Source: Alphaproteobacteria bacterium (GTDB taxonomy: Bacteria > Pseudomonadota > Alphaproteobacteria > MPNO01 > UBA2964). Taken from it: a stretch of 64,000 nucleotides of DNA. Shown here piece by piece: positions 27,460-35,990 of this stretch (the stretch's first letter is position 1; every line of letters begins with the position of its first letter). The position numbers and the translations under genes are program-made. Below the pieces are notes generated by a model, which worked only from the letters and a program-made list of their open reading frames with translations, ran no database searches and was not told the DNA's origin. The stretch is taken from contig WLWZ01000005.1 in assembly GCA_012103315.1 (NCBI GenBank), positions 167,601 to 231,600 of the forward strand. The letters are read 5' to 3'.

Positions 27460-27915
27460 TCATTCAGACAAAATTGCTGCAAGACATTCGAACGAGCCTT
27501 CCCAGCCACCACGATGCTGGCCACGGCTTTCATTATCCGGGAACTTCGTCTGTCTAAATTGCATTTCGGTGCCCGTACCCTGATCGACAAAGTCGATTTC
27601 GATTAGCATTTCATGCCCTAACGAACCGTCTTCCTGTTCCCACTGCCAGCTAAAGGCCAGACGTCCTGGCGGGTCGAGTTCGCGGTAATGTCCGTGGGCC
27701 CAATGATCGCCTTCGCCTCGGATACAGATTTTAAAAGCGCCACCGACGGATACATCAGTTTCGGCGACCGGACAGGAGCATTCTCCAGGTCCCATCCAGC
27801 GCACGATCCAGGATGGGTCTGTCCAGGCACGAAACAGAACTTCACGTGGCGCCTCAAACTGCCGGCTAATTTCAAGAACAAGTTCTTCCTCTGACAAGGA
27901 CGTTTCAGCTGTCAT
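27460..27915 (-). CDS. SRPBCC (AHSA1-like) domain protein
   Basis: A 151-residue START/Bet v1-fold protein of the AHSA1 type. The typical beginning VLEISRQFEAPREVLFRAWTDP and the W-M-GP motif (IVRWMGPGE) are visible, ending with WEGSFECLAAIL. Its start overlaps the 3' end of the arsR gene by 11 bases, the usual arrangement of ArsR-SRPBCC pairs in bacteria. It may bind a hydrophobic ligand, possibly the inducer. Ligand not known. Confidence 0.88.
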   Translation of the reverse strand: MTAETSLSEEELVLEISRQFEAPREVLFRAWTDPSWIVRWMGPGECSCPVAETDVSVGGAFKICIRGEGDHWAHGHYRELDPPGRLAFSWQWEQEDGSLGHEMLIEIDFVDQGTGTEMQFRQTKFPDNESRGQHRGGWEGSFECLAAILSE

Positions 27916-28282
27916 TTTTCGGCTTCCTCTTCCTACCACTAAGCGGTGAAATTTTGGACTTGAGTTCAGATTTCAGAAAATCCTCCAATGCATCGAAACG
28001 GGATTCCCAGAATTCGCGATAGCGCTCGATCCAGCTTGCCGCTTCCATCAGAGGTTCAGGATTAAGGACGCAACGTCGCCACTGCGCTTCTGCCTTACGC
28101 TCTATCAATCCAGCCTGTTGCAGAACTTTGAGATGTCGGGAGATCGCTGGAAGTGAAATTGCAAACGGGTCAGCCAATTCACCAACCGACGCCTCGCCTT
28201 TAGCAAGGCGGGTAAGGATCGCCCGACGTGTGGGGTCAGAAAGAGCAGCGAAGGTAGCGCTTAAAGGATCATTTTCCATCAT
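27905..28282 (-). CDS. ArsR-family transcriptional regulator
   Basis: A 125-residue winged-helix repressor. The DNA-binding helices are FAALSDPTRRAILTRLAKGE and AISLPAISRHLKVLQQAGLI. The arsenic-type cysteine pair (ELCVCDL) is absent, so it is not a standard metal sensor; it belongs to the subgroup paired with SRPBCC proteins. The gene starts right at a perfect 16-bp palindrome, which suggests self-repression of the whole operon. Two consecutive ATG codons could start it, and no Shine-Dalgarno site is seen, so the message may be leaderless. Confidence 0.92.
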   Translation of the reverse strand: MMENDPLSATFAALSDPTRRAILTRLAKGEASVGELADPFAISLPAISRHLKVLQQAGLIERKAEAQWRRCVLNPEPLMEAASWIERYREFWESRFDALEDFLKSELKSKISPLSGRKRKPKNDS

Positions 28283-28298
28283 TTAACAATATTGTTAA
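28283..28298. promoter_or_regulatory. Perfect palindrome, likely ArsR operator
   Basis: TTAACAATATTGTTAA is a perfect 16-bp palindrome touching the first base of the arsR start codon, in an AT-rich patch. Its position over the presumed transcription start and its dyad form suit an ArsR dimer. The match between palindrome and regulator is inferred from position only. Confidence 0.65.
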
Positions 28299-28364
28299 TT
28301 AAGATATATGTTAAATACAGATCGAAGTGAAATAAGTCAAGAAACGAAATAGCGCCTTATCGAT

Positions 28365-29939
28365 TTAACCCGCTTCCCGAAGCTTGAAGCGCTGGATTTT
28401 TCCGGTTGCCGTCTTCGGCAAATCATCCACAAAATGGAACCAGCGTGGATATTTATAGTGCGCCAACCCCTCGCGGCAATGCGCCACCAGCGCCTGCTCC
28501 ATCTCATCGCCTGTATCAGCGACGTCGTTAAGCACGACATAGGCAGCTGGCTTTAAGAGCCCATCATCATCGGCATGGGCGACCACCGCAGCCTCCAGCA
28601 CCTTAGGATGCTCAATCAACCGAGCTTCGATCTCAAACGGCGAGCACCACAACCCACCGACCTTCATCATATCATCGCCCCGCCCGGCATTATGGTAATA
28701 GCCTTCCGCATCGCGATAATACATGTCACCGGTATTGAGCCACTCACCCTTCATGGTCGCGGCGGTTTTTTCCGGATTGTTCCAGTAAAGCCGAGCAGAC
28801 GATTCCCCTTTTGCCCAGACGGTGCCGATAACATCAGGGTCGGTGATTTCATTCTCATCATCGTCAACCAGCTTTATCTCATACCCTGACACAGGCTTTC
28901 CTGAGGTGCCAAACTTGTAATCATCCGGTCGATTGGAAATGAAGATATGGAGATTCTCGGTCGAGCCGAGTCCATCGATAATGAGAGTACCAGTCTGTTC
29001 CTTCCAGCGACGGAACACGTCTCCCGGCAAGGCTTCGCCTGCGGAGATACAAATCCGCAATGACGAAAGATCAGGCTCTTCGGTCTCCATGACACGGAGT
29101 TGCTGGGCGTAAAGCGTCGGGACACCGAAAAACACCGTTGGACGAAACTTCTCGATCATCCCGAAACTCATCGCTGGTGTGACCTTTTCGTCTGACAAAG
29201 CAATTGTCGCCCCCACCCACAGCGGGAACGTCATCGCATTGCCAAAACCATAGGAATGGAAAAGCTTGCTAACCGAGAACACCGTGTCGTCCTCTCGTAA
29301 GCCAGCCGTGTTCTTGGCAAACCGTTCGGAGGTACACACCATCGAACGATGTGGATGCACGACACCCTTGGGGTTTCCTGTCGAGCCTGACGAATAGAGC
29401 CAGAAACAGTCATCCATATGGGTCGTGGGCGCGGCTTCAAGAACATCAGATGCTCCTTTGACGCTCTGCGCCAAATCTTCCGCAATAATCACATGGGTAG
29501 GTTTGTGGGATGAGGCCACTAAAGCGGGCTCGAGAGTTTCCGAAAACTGAGTACTATACACGAAACCTGTGCATTCAGAATCAGTGATCAGATAGCTGTA
29601 ATCGTCAGTCCGGAGCAGCGTATTCACCGGTGCCGGGATAATCCCGGCTTTGATCGCGCCAAAGAACATAGCGATAAAATCAGGACAATCACGCACCACC
29701 ATCATCAGCCGCTCGCCCGGTTTAATGCCGAGTGACAGCAGATAATTGCCGTATCGGTTCACAGATTCGCATAGAGCCTTATAGGACCATTCTTCATCAA
29801 CCGTCCTGATCGCGGTCTTTTCGCCGCGCCCTTCAACCAAATGCCGATCAATAAACGCCACCGCCACGTTAAACTGAGGCGCAAAATTCAGCCTGTTCGG
29901 TTCCACTGTCTGGTCAATTTGGACGATGTTGTTTTTCAT
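28365..29939 (-). CDS. Benzoate-CoA-ligase-family acyl-CoA synthetase
   Basis: A 524-residue adenylate-forming ligase closest in feel to benzoate/4-hydroxybenzoate-CoA ligases. It has N-terminal LNFAPQFNVAVAFIDRHL, P-loop YSSGSTGNPKGVVH, LFHSYGFGNAMTFPL, GLGSTE, NTGDMYYRD, the hinge GRGDDMMKVGG, and the catalytic lysine in PKTATGKIQR near the end. It would convert an aromatic acid, ATP and CoA into the aroyl-CoA. It is divergent from a molybdenum hydroxylase operon, as expected if the aroyl-CoA is that enzyme's substrate. Confidence 0.92.
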   Translation of the reverse strand: MKNNIVQIDQTVEPNRLNFAPQFNVAVAFIDRHLVEGRGEKTAIRTVDEEWSYKALCESVNRYGNYLLSLGIKPGERLMMVVRDCPDFIAMFFGAIKAGIIPAPVNTLLRTDDYSYLITDSECTGFVYSTQFSETLEPALVASSHKPTHVIIAEDLAQSVKGASDVLEAAPTTHMDDCFWLYSSGSTGNPKGVVHPHRSMVCTSERFAKNTAGLREDDTVFSVSKLFHSYGFGNAMTFPLWVGATIALSDEKVTPAMSFGMIEKFRPTVFFGVPTLYAQQLRVMETEEPDLSSLRICISAGEALPGDVFRRWKEQTGTLIIDGLGSTENLHIFISNRPDDYKFGTSGKPVSGYEIKLVDDDENEITDPDVIGTVWAKGESSARLYWNNPEKTAATMKGEWLNTGDMYYRDAEGYYHNAGRGDDMMKVGGLWCSPFEIEARLIEHPKVLEAAVVAHADDDGLLKPAAYVVLNDVADTGDEMEQALVAHCREGLAHYKYPRWFHFVDDLPKTATGKIQRFKLREAG

Positions 29940-30002
29940 GATTCTCTCTACCGAATAGGACCTGATTTTGCGCTAAATTCGTTATAGAGCAAACCGTTGG
30001 TG

Positions 30003-30025
30003 TGTATTCGTGTATTCGCTGAATA
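30003..30025. promoter_or_regulatory. Tandem 8-mer and dyad in the divergent promoter
   Basis: Two head-to-tail copies of TGTATTCG are followed at once by TGAATA, making the dyad TATTC-GCT-GAATA at 30013-30025. The site lies in the 210-base gap between the divergent benzoate-CoA ligase and molybdenum hydroxylase genes. A regulator-binding site there could control both. No regulator gene is adjacent. Confidence 0.4.
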
Positions 30026-30149
30026 TATTGCGGCATTTCGCCCCTAAAGAGCGGGTTGATTTTGTGGCGAATAGCTGGCACCAACTCTGTTTCCCGAACT
30101 TGATCATCATGGCTGAGCGTTAAGTTCAAACACATATTAGGTAATCACA

Positions 30150-33116
30150 ATGGCGGACGTGGTAGAAGCAAAGAAATATCTCGGGCAACCAGTTGAACGG
30201 GTTGAAGATGAGATCCTGCTCATGGGGAAAGCCCAGTATTCTGACCATCTGCCAACCCGTGCCGGCACGCAACATGCGGCTATACTTCGTTCGCCACACG
30301 CGCATGCTAAAATCATATCAATCGACACAAGCAAAGCTGAAAAAATACCTGGTGTTGTCGCGGTGATGACCGGTGATGACGTGAAGGAAATGTCCGAAGC
30401 CTTCCTGATCGTCCTACGCCAACCCATCAACCAATGGGCCCTCGCCGTCGAGAAAGTCCGCTATGTTGGTGAACCTGTGGCGATGGTTGTTGCCCGCGAC
30501 CGTTATATCGCCGAAGACGCGCTTTCCGAGATCGACGTTGTCTATGAAGCGATGAAACCCATCATCGATCAGGAAGAGGCCATTTCTGACGACGCGCCCG
30601 TTGTGCATGAAGCGGTTGGCAGCAATGTCGTTTCAACGCGGGACTTCACATACGGTGAACCAGATAAGGCATTTGCCGACGCGGATAAAGTCGTCAAAAT
30701 GAAAGTCCGGTACCCGCGGAATTCTCAGACACCTCTTGAGGGCTTCGTTGTCACTGCCGATTATCATGAGGGCGAAAACCTTTATGATGTCGCCTCCAAC
30801 TATCAAGGGCCCTTCACCTCACATCCTGTTATGTCGATGGCTCTGCGGGTCAAGAACTCACAGCTGCGCATGCGGACACCGCAATGGTCCGGTGGTGGCT
30901 TTGGCGTAAAGGTTCAAATTTTTCCGTATGTCGTTCTAATCTGCCTCGCCTCCAAGAAAACCGGCAAGCCGGTCAAATGGGTCGAAGACAAGCTGGAACA
31001 TCTTTCAGCTGCAGCTGCTGCGCCAAACCGGCTGATTGAAATGGAAGCCGCCGTCAAAAGCGATGGTACCGTGACCGGTTTCAGGTTTGACCAACAAGAC
31101 GATTACGGCGCGTTCCTGCGCGCACCAATGCCCGGGCCTCTCTATCGGATGCACGGCATTCTGACTGGTGCCTATGATATCAAGAATCTTTCCGTCACCA
31201 ACCGCGTGGTGATGACCAACAAATGCCCATCCGCCATGGTCCGCGGCTTTGGCGGCCCACAGATGTATTACGCCATCGAACGGATCATGCAGAAGGTTGC
31301 CATCGAGCTCGACATGGATCCGCTTGATGTCATCCGCAAGAACTTGGTTCCTGCAGGCGTCTTCCCCTATCGTGCTGCGGCCGGTGCTCTGATTGATTCC
31401 GGAGACTATCCGGCAGCGGTTGAGCAGGCTGTTGATGAGGGCGCCCTTGAAGCACTCATAAAGCGCCGCGATGAAAAGCGTGCCGCCGGCAAGAAATACG
31501 GCATAGGCTATGCCGCCATCGTCGAACCGGCGCAGTCCAATATGGGCTATCTCTCAAATATTCTGCCGCGCGATGAACGGCAACGAAATCCAAAGGGTGG
31601 CGCTGTCGCCAACGCGACGGTCAACGTTGACCCACTGGGCACCGTAAGCGTTACCGCTGACTCAATCCCGCAGGGACAGGGGCATATGACCATCCTGTCA
31701 CAGATTGTCGCCGATGTTCTGGGGCTGACACCCGATCATATTAAGGTCAACCTCGACTTCGATACCGCGAAGGATGCCTGGTCAATAGCGACCGGCAACT
31801 ATTCATCACGCTTTTCATCGGCGACAACCGTTGCCTGTCTGAAAGCCGCTGAAAAGGTCAAGGCGAAGCTATCCCGTATTGCCAGCCAAACCCTCAATGT
31901 TCCTGCTGATCAGCTTGAATTCGTTGACGGCAAAATTCGTGACCCCGCGAACATCGAAAACGGCATCAATTTCTATCGCGCTGCTGGTTCCGCACATTGG
32001 ACACCCGGCAATTTACCAGACGAGATGGAGCCTTGCGTTCGCGAAACCGGATCGTGGTCTCCTCCAGAGCTGGAATCACCGAACGAGAAAGATCAGATCA
32101 ACACGTCACTGACCTATGGCTTTGTCTTCGATTACTGTGGTGTCGAGATCGATGAAGATACCGGCGAGGTCAAAATAGACAAATACGTAACGATGCATGA
32201 TTCCGGCACCATCCTGAACCCGTTACTCGCTGAAGGTCAGGTTCACGGCGCTTTTGCATGGGCCGTTGGCTGCGCTCTCTATGAAGAGTTCGTTTATGGC
32301 GATGATGGCAGCTTCCTGACGGGAACCTTTGCAGATTATCTGGTCCCGACCTCCTGGGAAGTCCCTGAACCCCAGATTGTTCATATGGAATCACCCTCAA
32401 TGGTGACGCCGCTTGGCGCCAAGGGCATTGCCGAAGGCAACTGCATGTCGACGCCAGTCTGTCTGGCAAACGCTGTTGCTGATGCACTGGATGTTGAGGA
32501 CATCACGCTGCCGATGACGCCATCGCGGATCAGCGCCATGATTCACGGCGAGGAAAAACCACCGGCCAACGACCGACCTATCGCTGCTGCCCCGATCAAG
32601 GGTGAAGGCAATGTCCTACGTGGCACCGGCGAAACATTCGTTCCGGCAGCCCCGCAAGAGGTCTGGAACACATTACTCGATCCAGAAGCCTTGACAGCAG
32701 TTATCCCGGGTTGTCACAAGCTCGACCTGGTTGGAGACAATAGCTACGAAGCTGATGTTTCGCTGGGTGTTGGACCCGTTCGGGGTCGTTTCAAAGCCAA
32801 TGTCGGGCTTTCCGAAATGGTCGAACCTGAGAAAGCAACATTGTCCGGCGGGCTCATCGGCTCTCTCGGCGCATCCAAGGGTTCGGGCCATGTTTCGCTC
32901 AGCGCCTCAGATGGCGGCACAATGGTCACGTACGATTATGCGATCGAACTGACTGGTACGGTTGCCTCAGTCGGTGGACGTTTACTCGAAGGCGCAGCTA
33001 AAGCGCTTGTAAATCAATTTTTTCAAAGGCTCGGCGCCCAGGTGGGCGGCGCGCCTGTGACTGGAGGAGAGCCCTGGTGGCGTAACCTTCTCCGTAGTTT
33101 GGGACTTGCAAAATGA
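30150..33116 (+). CDS. Molybdenum hydroxylase large subunit fused to a CoxG-like domain
   Basis: A 988-residue protein. Residues 1 to about 800 form a xanthine-dehydrogenase/CO-dehydrogenase-type molybdopterin subunit, with VERVEDEILLMGKAQY, GGGFGVKVQ, MVRGFGGPQMYY, QGQGH and the late GAKGIAEGNC that carries the catalytic glutamate. Residues from about 830 form an SRPBCC/CoxG-like domain (FVPAAPQEVWNTLLDPEAL, then AVIPGCHKL). It lacks the CODH AYxCSFR loop, so it should hydroxylate an organic substrate rather than CO. The FAD-subunit gene overlaps its end by four bases, giving an L-M-S operon. A fused CoxG domain is unusual; it may help in cofactor insertion or membrane recruitment. Confidence 0.9.
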   Translation: MADVVEAKKYLGQPVERVEDEILLMGKAQYSDHLPTRAGTQHAAILRSPHAHAKIISIDTSKAEKIPGVVAVMTGDDVKEMSEAFLIVLRQPINQWALAVEKVRYVGEPVAMVVARDRYIAEDALSEIDVVYEAMKPIIDQEEAISDDAPVVHEAVGSNVVSTRDFTYGEPDKAFADADKVVKMKVRYPRNSQTPLEGFVVTADYHEGENLYDVASNYQGPFTSHPVMSMALRVKNSQLRMRTPQWSGGGFGVKVQIFPYVVLICLASKKTGKPVKWVEDKLEHLSAAAAAPNRLIEMEAAVKSDGTVTGFRFDQQDDYGAFLRAPMPGPLYRMHGILTGAYDIKNLSVTNRVVMTNKCPSAMVRGFGGPQMYYAIERIMQKVAIELDMDPLDVIRKNLVPAGVFPYRAAAGALIDSGDYPAAVEQAVDEGALEALIKRRDEKRAAGKKYGIGYAAIVEPAQSNMGYLSNILPRDERQRNPKGGAVANATVNVDPLGTVSVTADSIPQGQGHMTILSQIVADVLGLTPDHIKVNLDFDTAKDAWSIATGNYSSRFSSATTVACLKAAEKVKAKLSRIASQTLNVPADQLEFVDGKIRDPANIENGINFYRAAGSAHWTPGNLPDEMEPCVRETGSWSPPELESPNEKDQINTSLTYGFVFDYCGVEIDEDTGEVKIDKYVTMHDSGTILNPLLAEGQVHGAFAWAVGCALYEEFVYGDDGSFLTGTFADYLVPTSWEVPEPQIVHMESPSMVTPLGAKGIAEGNCMSTPVCLANAVADALDVEDITLPMTPSRISAMIHGEEKPPANDRPIAAAPIKGEGNVLRGTGETFVPAAPQEVWNTLLDPEALTAVIPGCHKLDLVGDNSYEADVSLGVGPVRGRFKANVGLSEMVEPEKATLSGGLIGSLGASKGSGHVSLSASDGGTMVTYDYAIELTGTVASVGGRLLEGAAKALVNQFFQRLGAQVGGAPVTGGEPWWRNLLRSLGLAK

Positions 33117-33940
33117 AACCAAAAGCATTCGATTATTTGAAGGTTTCTTCCGCAGAGGAAGCTGTCGCTGCACTAGCATCAGGCGGAGAAGACGCCCGCA
33201 TAATTGCCGGCGGTCTTTCCCTGATGCCGATGTTGAACTTCCGCTTGGCAGAACCGAGCATTCTGATCGACATCTCCAAGGTGGACTCGTTGACCTATAT
33301 CCGCGAGGCCGGTGGTCACGTTGAGGTGGGCGCTGCAACGCGGCAGGCCGATCTGATGCGCTGGGATGGGTTAGAGAGCAAGCTTCCCTTACTCAACGCA
33401 GCGTTCCCCTTCATTGGGCATTATCAGACCCGATCCAAAGGGACAGTTTGCGGCTCCCTCTCGCATGCGGACCCAAGCTCCGAACTGCCACTTTGTCTGG
33501 CGGTTCTCGGCGGTGAAGTTGATCTGCAATCTGCCACTGGCAAACGAACTCTATCAGCAGCTGAATTCCAGACCGGCATGTTGTCTACCGCTAAACAAAC
33601 CGGGGAGATGGTGGTTGCAGCACGTTATCCGACCGCAAAAGCCGGTGACGGCCATGCCTTTACTGAAATGGCACAACGCCGCGGTGACTTCGCGATTGTC
33701 GCCCTGGCAGCCGTTGCCAGCGCCGACAAGATCAAGCTTGGCATTGGCGGTGTCGCAGACAAACCGACAGTTCGCGAATGGGACATCCTTGAAGGTGATG
33801 CCCTGGACGACGCTTTAAATGAATTCGCCTGGGACTTGGGCGGATATGACGATATTCACGCAACGGCGCGCTATCGCCGTGAACTGGTTCGCCGACTTGG
33901 TCGCCGGGTCATTGAGGAGGCCAAATCATGCCGCAGCTAA
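33113..33940 (+). CDS. Molybdenum hydroxylase FAD-binding (medium) subunit
   Basis: A 275-residue CoxM/CutM-type flavoprotein that passes electrons from the iron-sulfur subunit to an acceptor. It shows AFDYLKVSSAEEAVAAL, the FAD loop IIAGGLSLMPMLNFRL, and the second FAD segment KGTVCGSLSHADPSSELP. It has no extra 4Fe-4S loop as in 4-hydroxybenzoyl-CoA reductase beta subunits, so it is of the aerobic CODH/quinoline-oxidase type. It overlaps both neighbours, by 4 and 13 bases, which implies tight translational coupling. Confidence 0.92.
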   Translation: MKPKAFDYLKVSSAEEAVAALASGGEDARIIAGGLSLMPMLNFRLAEPSILIDISKVDSLTYIREAGGHVEVGAATRQADLMRWDGLESKLPLLNAAFPFIGHYQTRSKGTVCGSLSHADPSSELPLCLAVLGGEVDLQSATGKRTLSAAEFQTGMLSTAKQTGEMVVAARYPTAKAGDGHAFTEMAQRRGDFAIVALAAVASADKIKLGIGGVADKPTVREWDILEGDALDDALNEFAWDLGGYDDIHATARYRRELVRRLGRRVIEEAKSCRS

Positions 33941-34422
33941 ATAAAGATGCTCGCCACACTGTAACGATGACTCTGAATGGGGACGAAGTTTCGGGTTATG
34001 CAGAACCTCGCATGCTGCTCAGCGACTTTCTCACACACGAGATTGGGATCACCAGTTGCCATGTCGGTTGTGAACACGGTGTCTGCGGTGCCTGCACGGT
34101 CCTCGTTGACGGTACGGTTATGCGTGGTTGCCTTACGCTTGCCGTTCAGGCCGAAGGATCAACTGTTGAAACTGCCGAGAACCTTGCAAGCGATGAAGGT
34201 GAACTCTCCGAACTACAGCTCGCCTTTAAAAAGCATCACGGACTTCAGTGCGGCTATTGCACTCCTGGTATTCTGATGTCTCTGACGGCCTATCTGAAAG
34301 AAAACCCCAAGCCGACCGAAGAAGAACTGCGGGATATGCTTTCAGGCCATTTGTGCCGCTGTACAGGCTATGTCGGCATGGTCAGAGCCGTCCTCGATTA
34401 CTGCGAAAACCGGACCGACTGA
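33928..34422 (+). CDS. Molybdenum hydroxylase 2Fe-2S (small) subunit
   Basis: A 164-residue CoxS-type protein with two 2Fe-2S clusters. The plant-ferredoxin-type cluster uses C48, C53, C56 and C68 (CEHGVCGAC then C). The second, helical cluster uses C108, C111, C143 and C145 (CGYC and CRC). It relays electrons from the molybdenum site to FAD. It closes the three-gene operon and runs convergently with the HpaB gene. Confidence 0.94.
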   Translation: MPQLNKDARHTVTMTLNGDEVSGYAEPRMLLSDFLTHEIGITSCHVGCEHGVCGACTVLVDGTVMRGCLTLAVQAEGSTVETAENLASDEGELSELQLAFKKHHGLQCGYCTPGILMSLTAYLKENPKPTEEELRDMLSGHLCRCTGYVGMVRAVLDYCENRTD

Positions 34423-34441
34423 GAGCTTCTCTCACATCCAA

Positions 34442-35911
34442 CTAACCGAGTTCCGCTTCCCAACGGTCAAGCAGCGCCGTTATGCGGGCAATTGACGGTT
34501 CCTTATCAAAGGAATTGGCGTAACCGGCTGATGACCGCACCGGGTCGCCCGCAAAATACCGCTCATAGAGTTGCTGTCGGCCTGAGAAACTCGTGAGAGC
34601 TGCATCGCAGGCCAGCCGAAACAATCGAATCCGTTCATGTGAATCAATATTCGCAGCCTGAAAATACTTCTCGATCTCCGGTGATAGATCGCTATCAAGC
34701 ATCTTAAAGGATGGCACCATAAACAGGCCGCCTGCCCCAATGGTCTGAATGATTTCACAAGCCCGCCGAAATTGCGGCGGGAACATAAACTTCACAGTCT
34801 GCAGAGATTCCCGTCTGGGCACCACGGTACCGCCCGGACCGGGAAAACAATCAATCTCAGAGGTCCGAATGCAGGACTCAACCCATTCTGCGACATGAAT
34901 GAGTTCTGCTAGCTGGTTTTGGATATGTAGAAACTGATCAACATTGGTCGACCGCGCGACGGTAATCGCAAGATCACGCATAAACTCCGCCTTGGCGAGA
35001 TCCTTAGTAGCAAACTGATGCGACGTGTGAGTATGGGTGTGGGTGTTCTTCTGGGCGTTGTTATAGACGTCGATATCACGGTAGATGAAAGTCTTCTCCC
35101 ACGGCACCAGAACATTATCGAACAAGATCATGCAATCGCTGTCATCGAAATGATTGGCCAGCGGATAGTCCATCGGTGACCCGGCATTTTGATGCACCAC
35201 CCAAGGCCGGGCGATCAGCTTTAGTCCCGGCGTGTTGACCGGAATAACGAACCCAAAGGCATGCGTTTTCGCTTCTTCGGCGTCGGTCAGCGGATAGCTT
35301 GGTGCCGGCATTACGACGATCTCATCAGCAATCGCGGCCAGGGTCGCCAGCATACGAACGCCGTTGATGATAAATCCTTTGTCATTGTCACCGACAATGC
35401 GCGCTGCAATATCTTTGACCTGCGCATCAGGAGCCCGGGACCGGTCTACCTGTGGGCTGACCAGTGCATGGGTTGTTACCACATCATTTTCACGGGCGTA
35501 TTCGTAATAGGCCGCCACGTTTTTACCGAACTGACTCTGTTCGGAATCAAATGCGTCGCTGGCGGCCCCATAGGACGACAACATGACATTCATAAAATCC
35601 GGGCTGCGGCCAAACATGCCACAGGTATAATCGCTCCAGATCTTGAACATCTTGCGGCGGTGCGTCAGGTCTTCAGCCGATTTGGGCTGAATAAAGGACA
35701 AGCCTACGCGGTCGCCTGTCGTCGGCGACTCATAGGTCATCTTGTCGATCATGTCGGGCTGGTTTTGAAGGTCACACAGCTCGGCCATCGTTTTGGCGCC
35801 ACCAGCGAACCGAACATCAGTGGTTACATCTTTGACACGTTCACCATCGCACCAGACCTCGCGGTCATCACGAATGCCATCAAGATACTGCGCGCCTGTT
35901 CTGATACCCAT
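34442..35911 (-). CDS. HpaB-family FAD-dependent 4-hydroxyphenylacetate 3-monooxygenase-like protein
   Basis: A 489-residue two-component flavin monooxygenase (oxygenase part), of the HpaB/PvcC/4-hydroxybutyryl-CoA dehydratase-like group. Family signatures include GAQYLDGIRDDREVWCDGERV, THALVSPQVDRSR, VRMLATLAAIADEI, and DNVLVPWEKTFIYRD. It should ortho-hydroxylate a phenol using FADH2 from a separate reductase, which is not nearby. An odd THTHTHT run lies at about residues 290-296 in a surface loop before SHQ. The ATG five codons into the longest frame is the likely start. A phenolic product of the adjacent pathway is a reasonable substrate. Confidence 0.9.
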   Translation of the reverse strand: MGIRTGAQYLDGIRDDREVWCDGERVKDVTTDVRFAGGAKTMAELCDLQNQPDMIDKMTYESPTTGDRVGLSFIQPKSAEDLTHRRKMFKIWSDYTCGMFGRSPDFMNVMLSSYGAASDAFDSEQSQFGKNVAAYYEYARENDVVTTHALVSPQVDRSRAPDAQVKDIAARIVGDNDKGFIINGVRMLATLAAIADEIVVMPAPSYPLTDAEEAKTHAFGFVIPVNTPGLKLIARPWVVHQNAGSPMDYPLANHFDDSDCMILFDNVLVPWEKTFIYRDIDVYNNAQKNTHTHTHTSHQFATKDLAKAEFMRDLAITVARSTNVDQFLHIQNQLAELIHVAEWVESCIRTSEIDCFPGPGGTVVPRRESLQTVKFMFPPQFRRACEIIQTIGAGGLFMVPSFKMLDSDLSPEIEKYFQAANIDSHERIRLFRLACDAALTSFSGRQQLYERYFAGDPVRSSAGYANSFDKEPSIARITALLDRWEAELG

Positions 35912-35990
35912 AGCCTGCCTGCCCACATTCTAATTATTGTGGAAGCAGCTTATCCTGTGCATGGGCGTAGGAGCAATTGCACCTAAAGAA

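Noticed and set aside
30150..33116. A true aerobic CO dehydrogenase large subunit (coxL form I)
   Set aside because: The CO-specific active-site loop AYxCSFR is absent; the protein reads like organic-substrate hydroxylases despite the CoxG-like tail.
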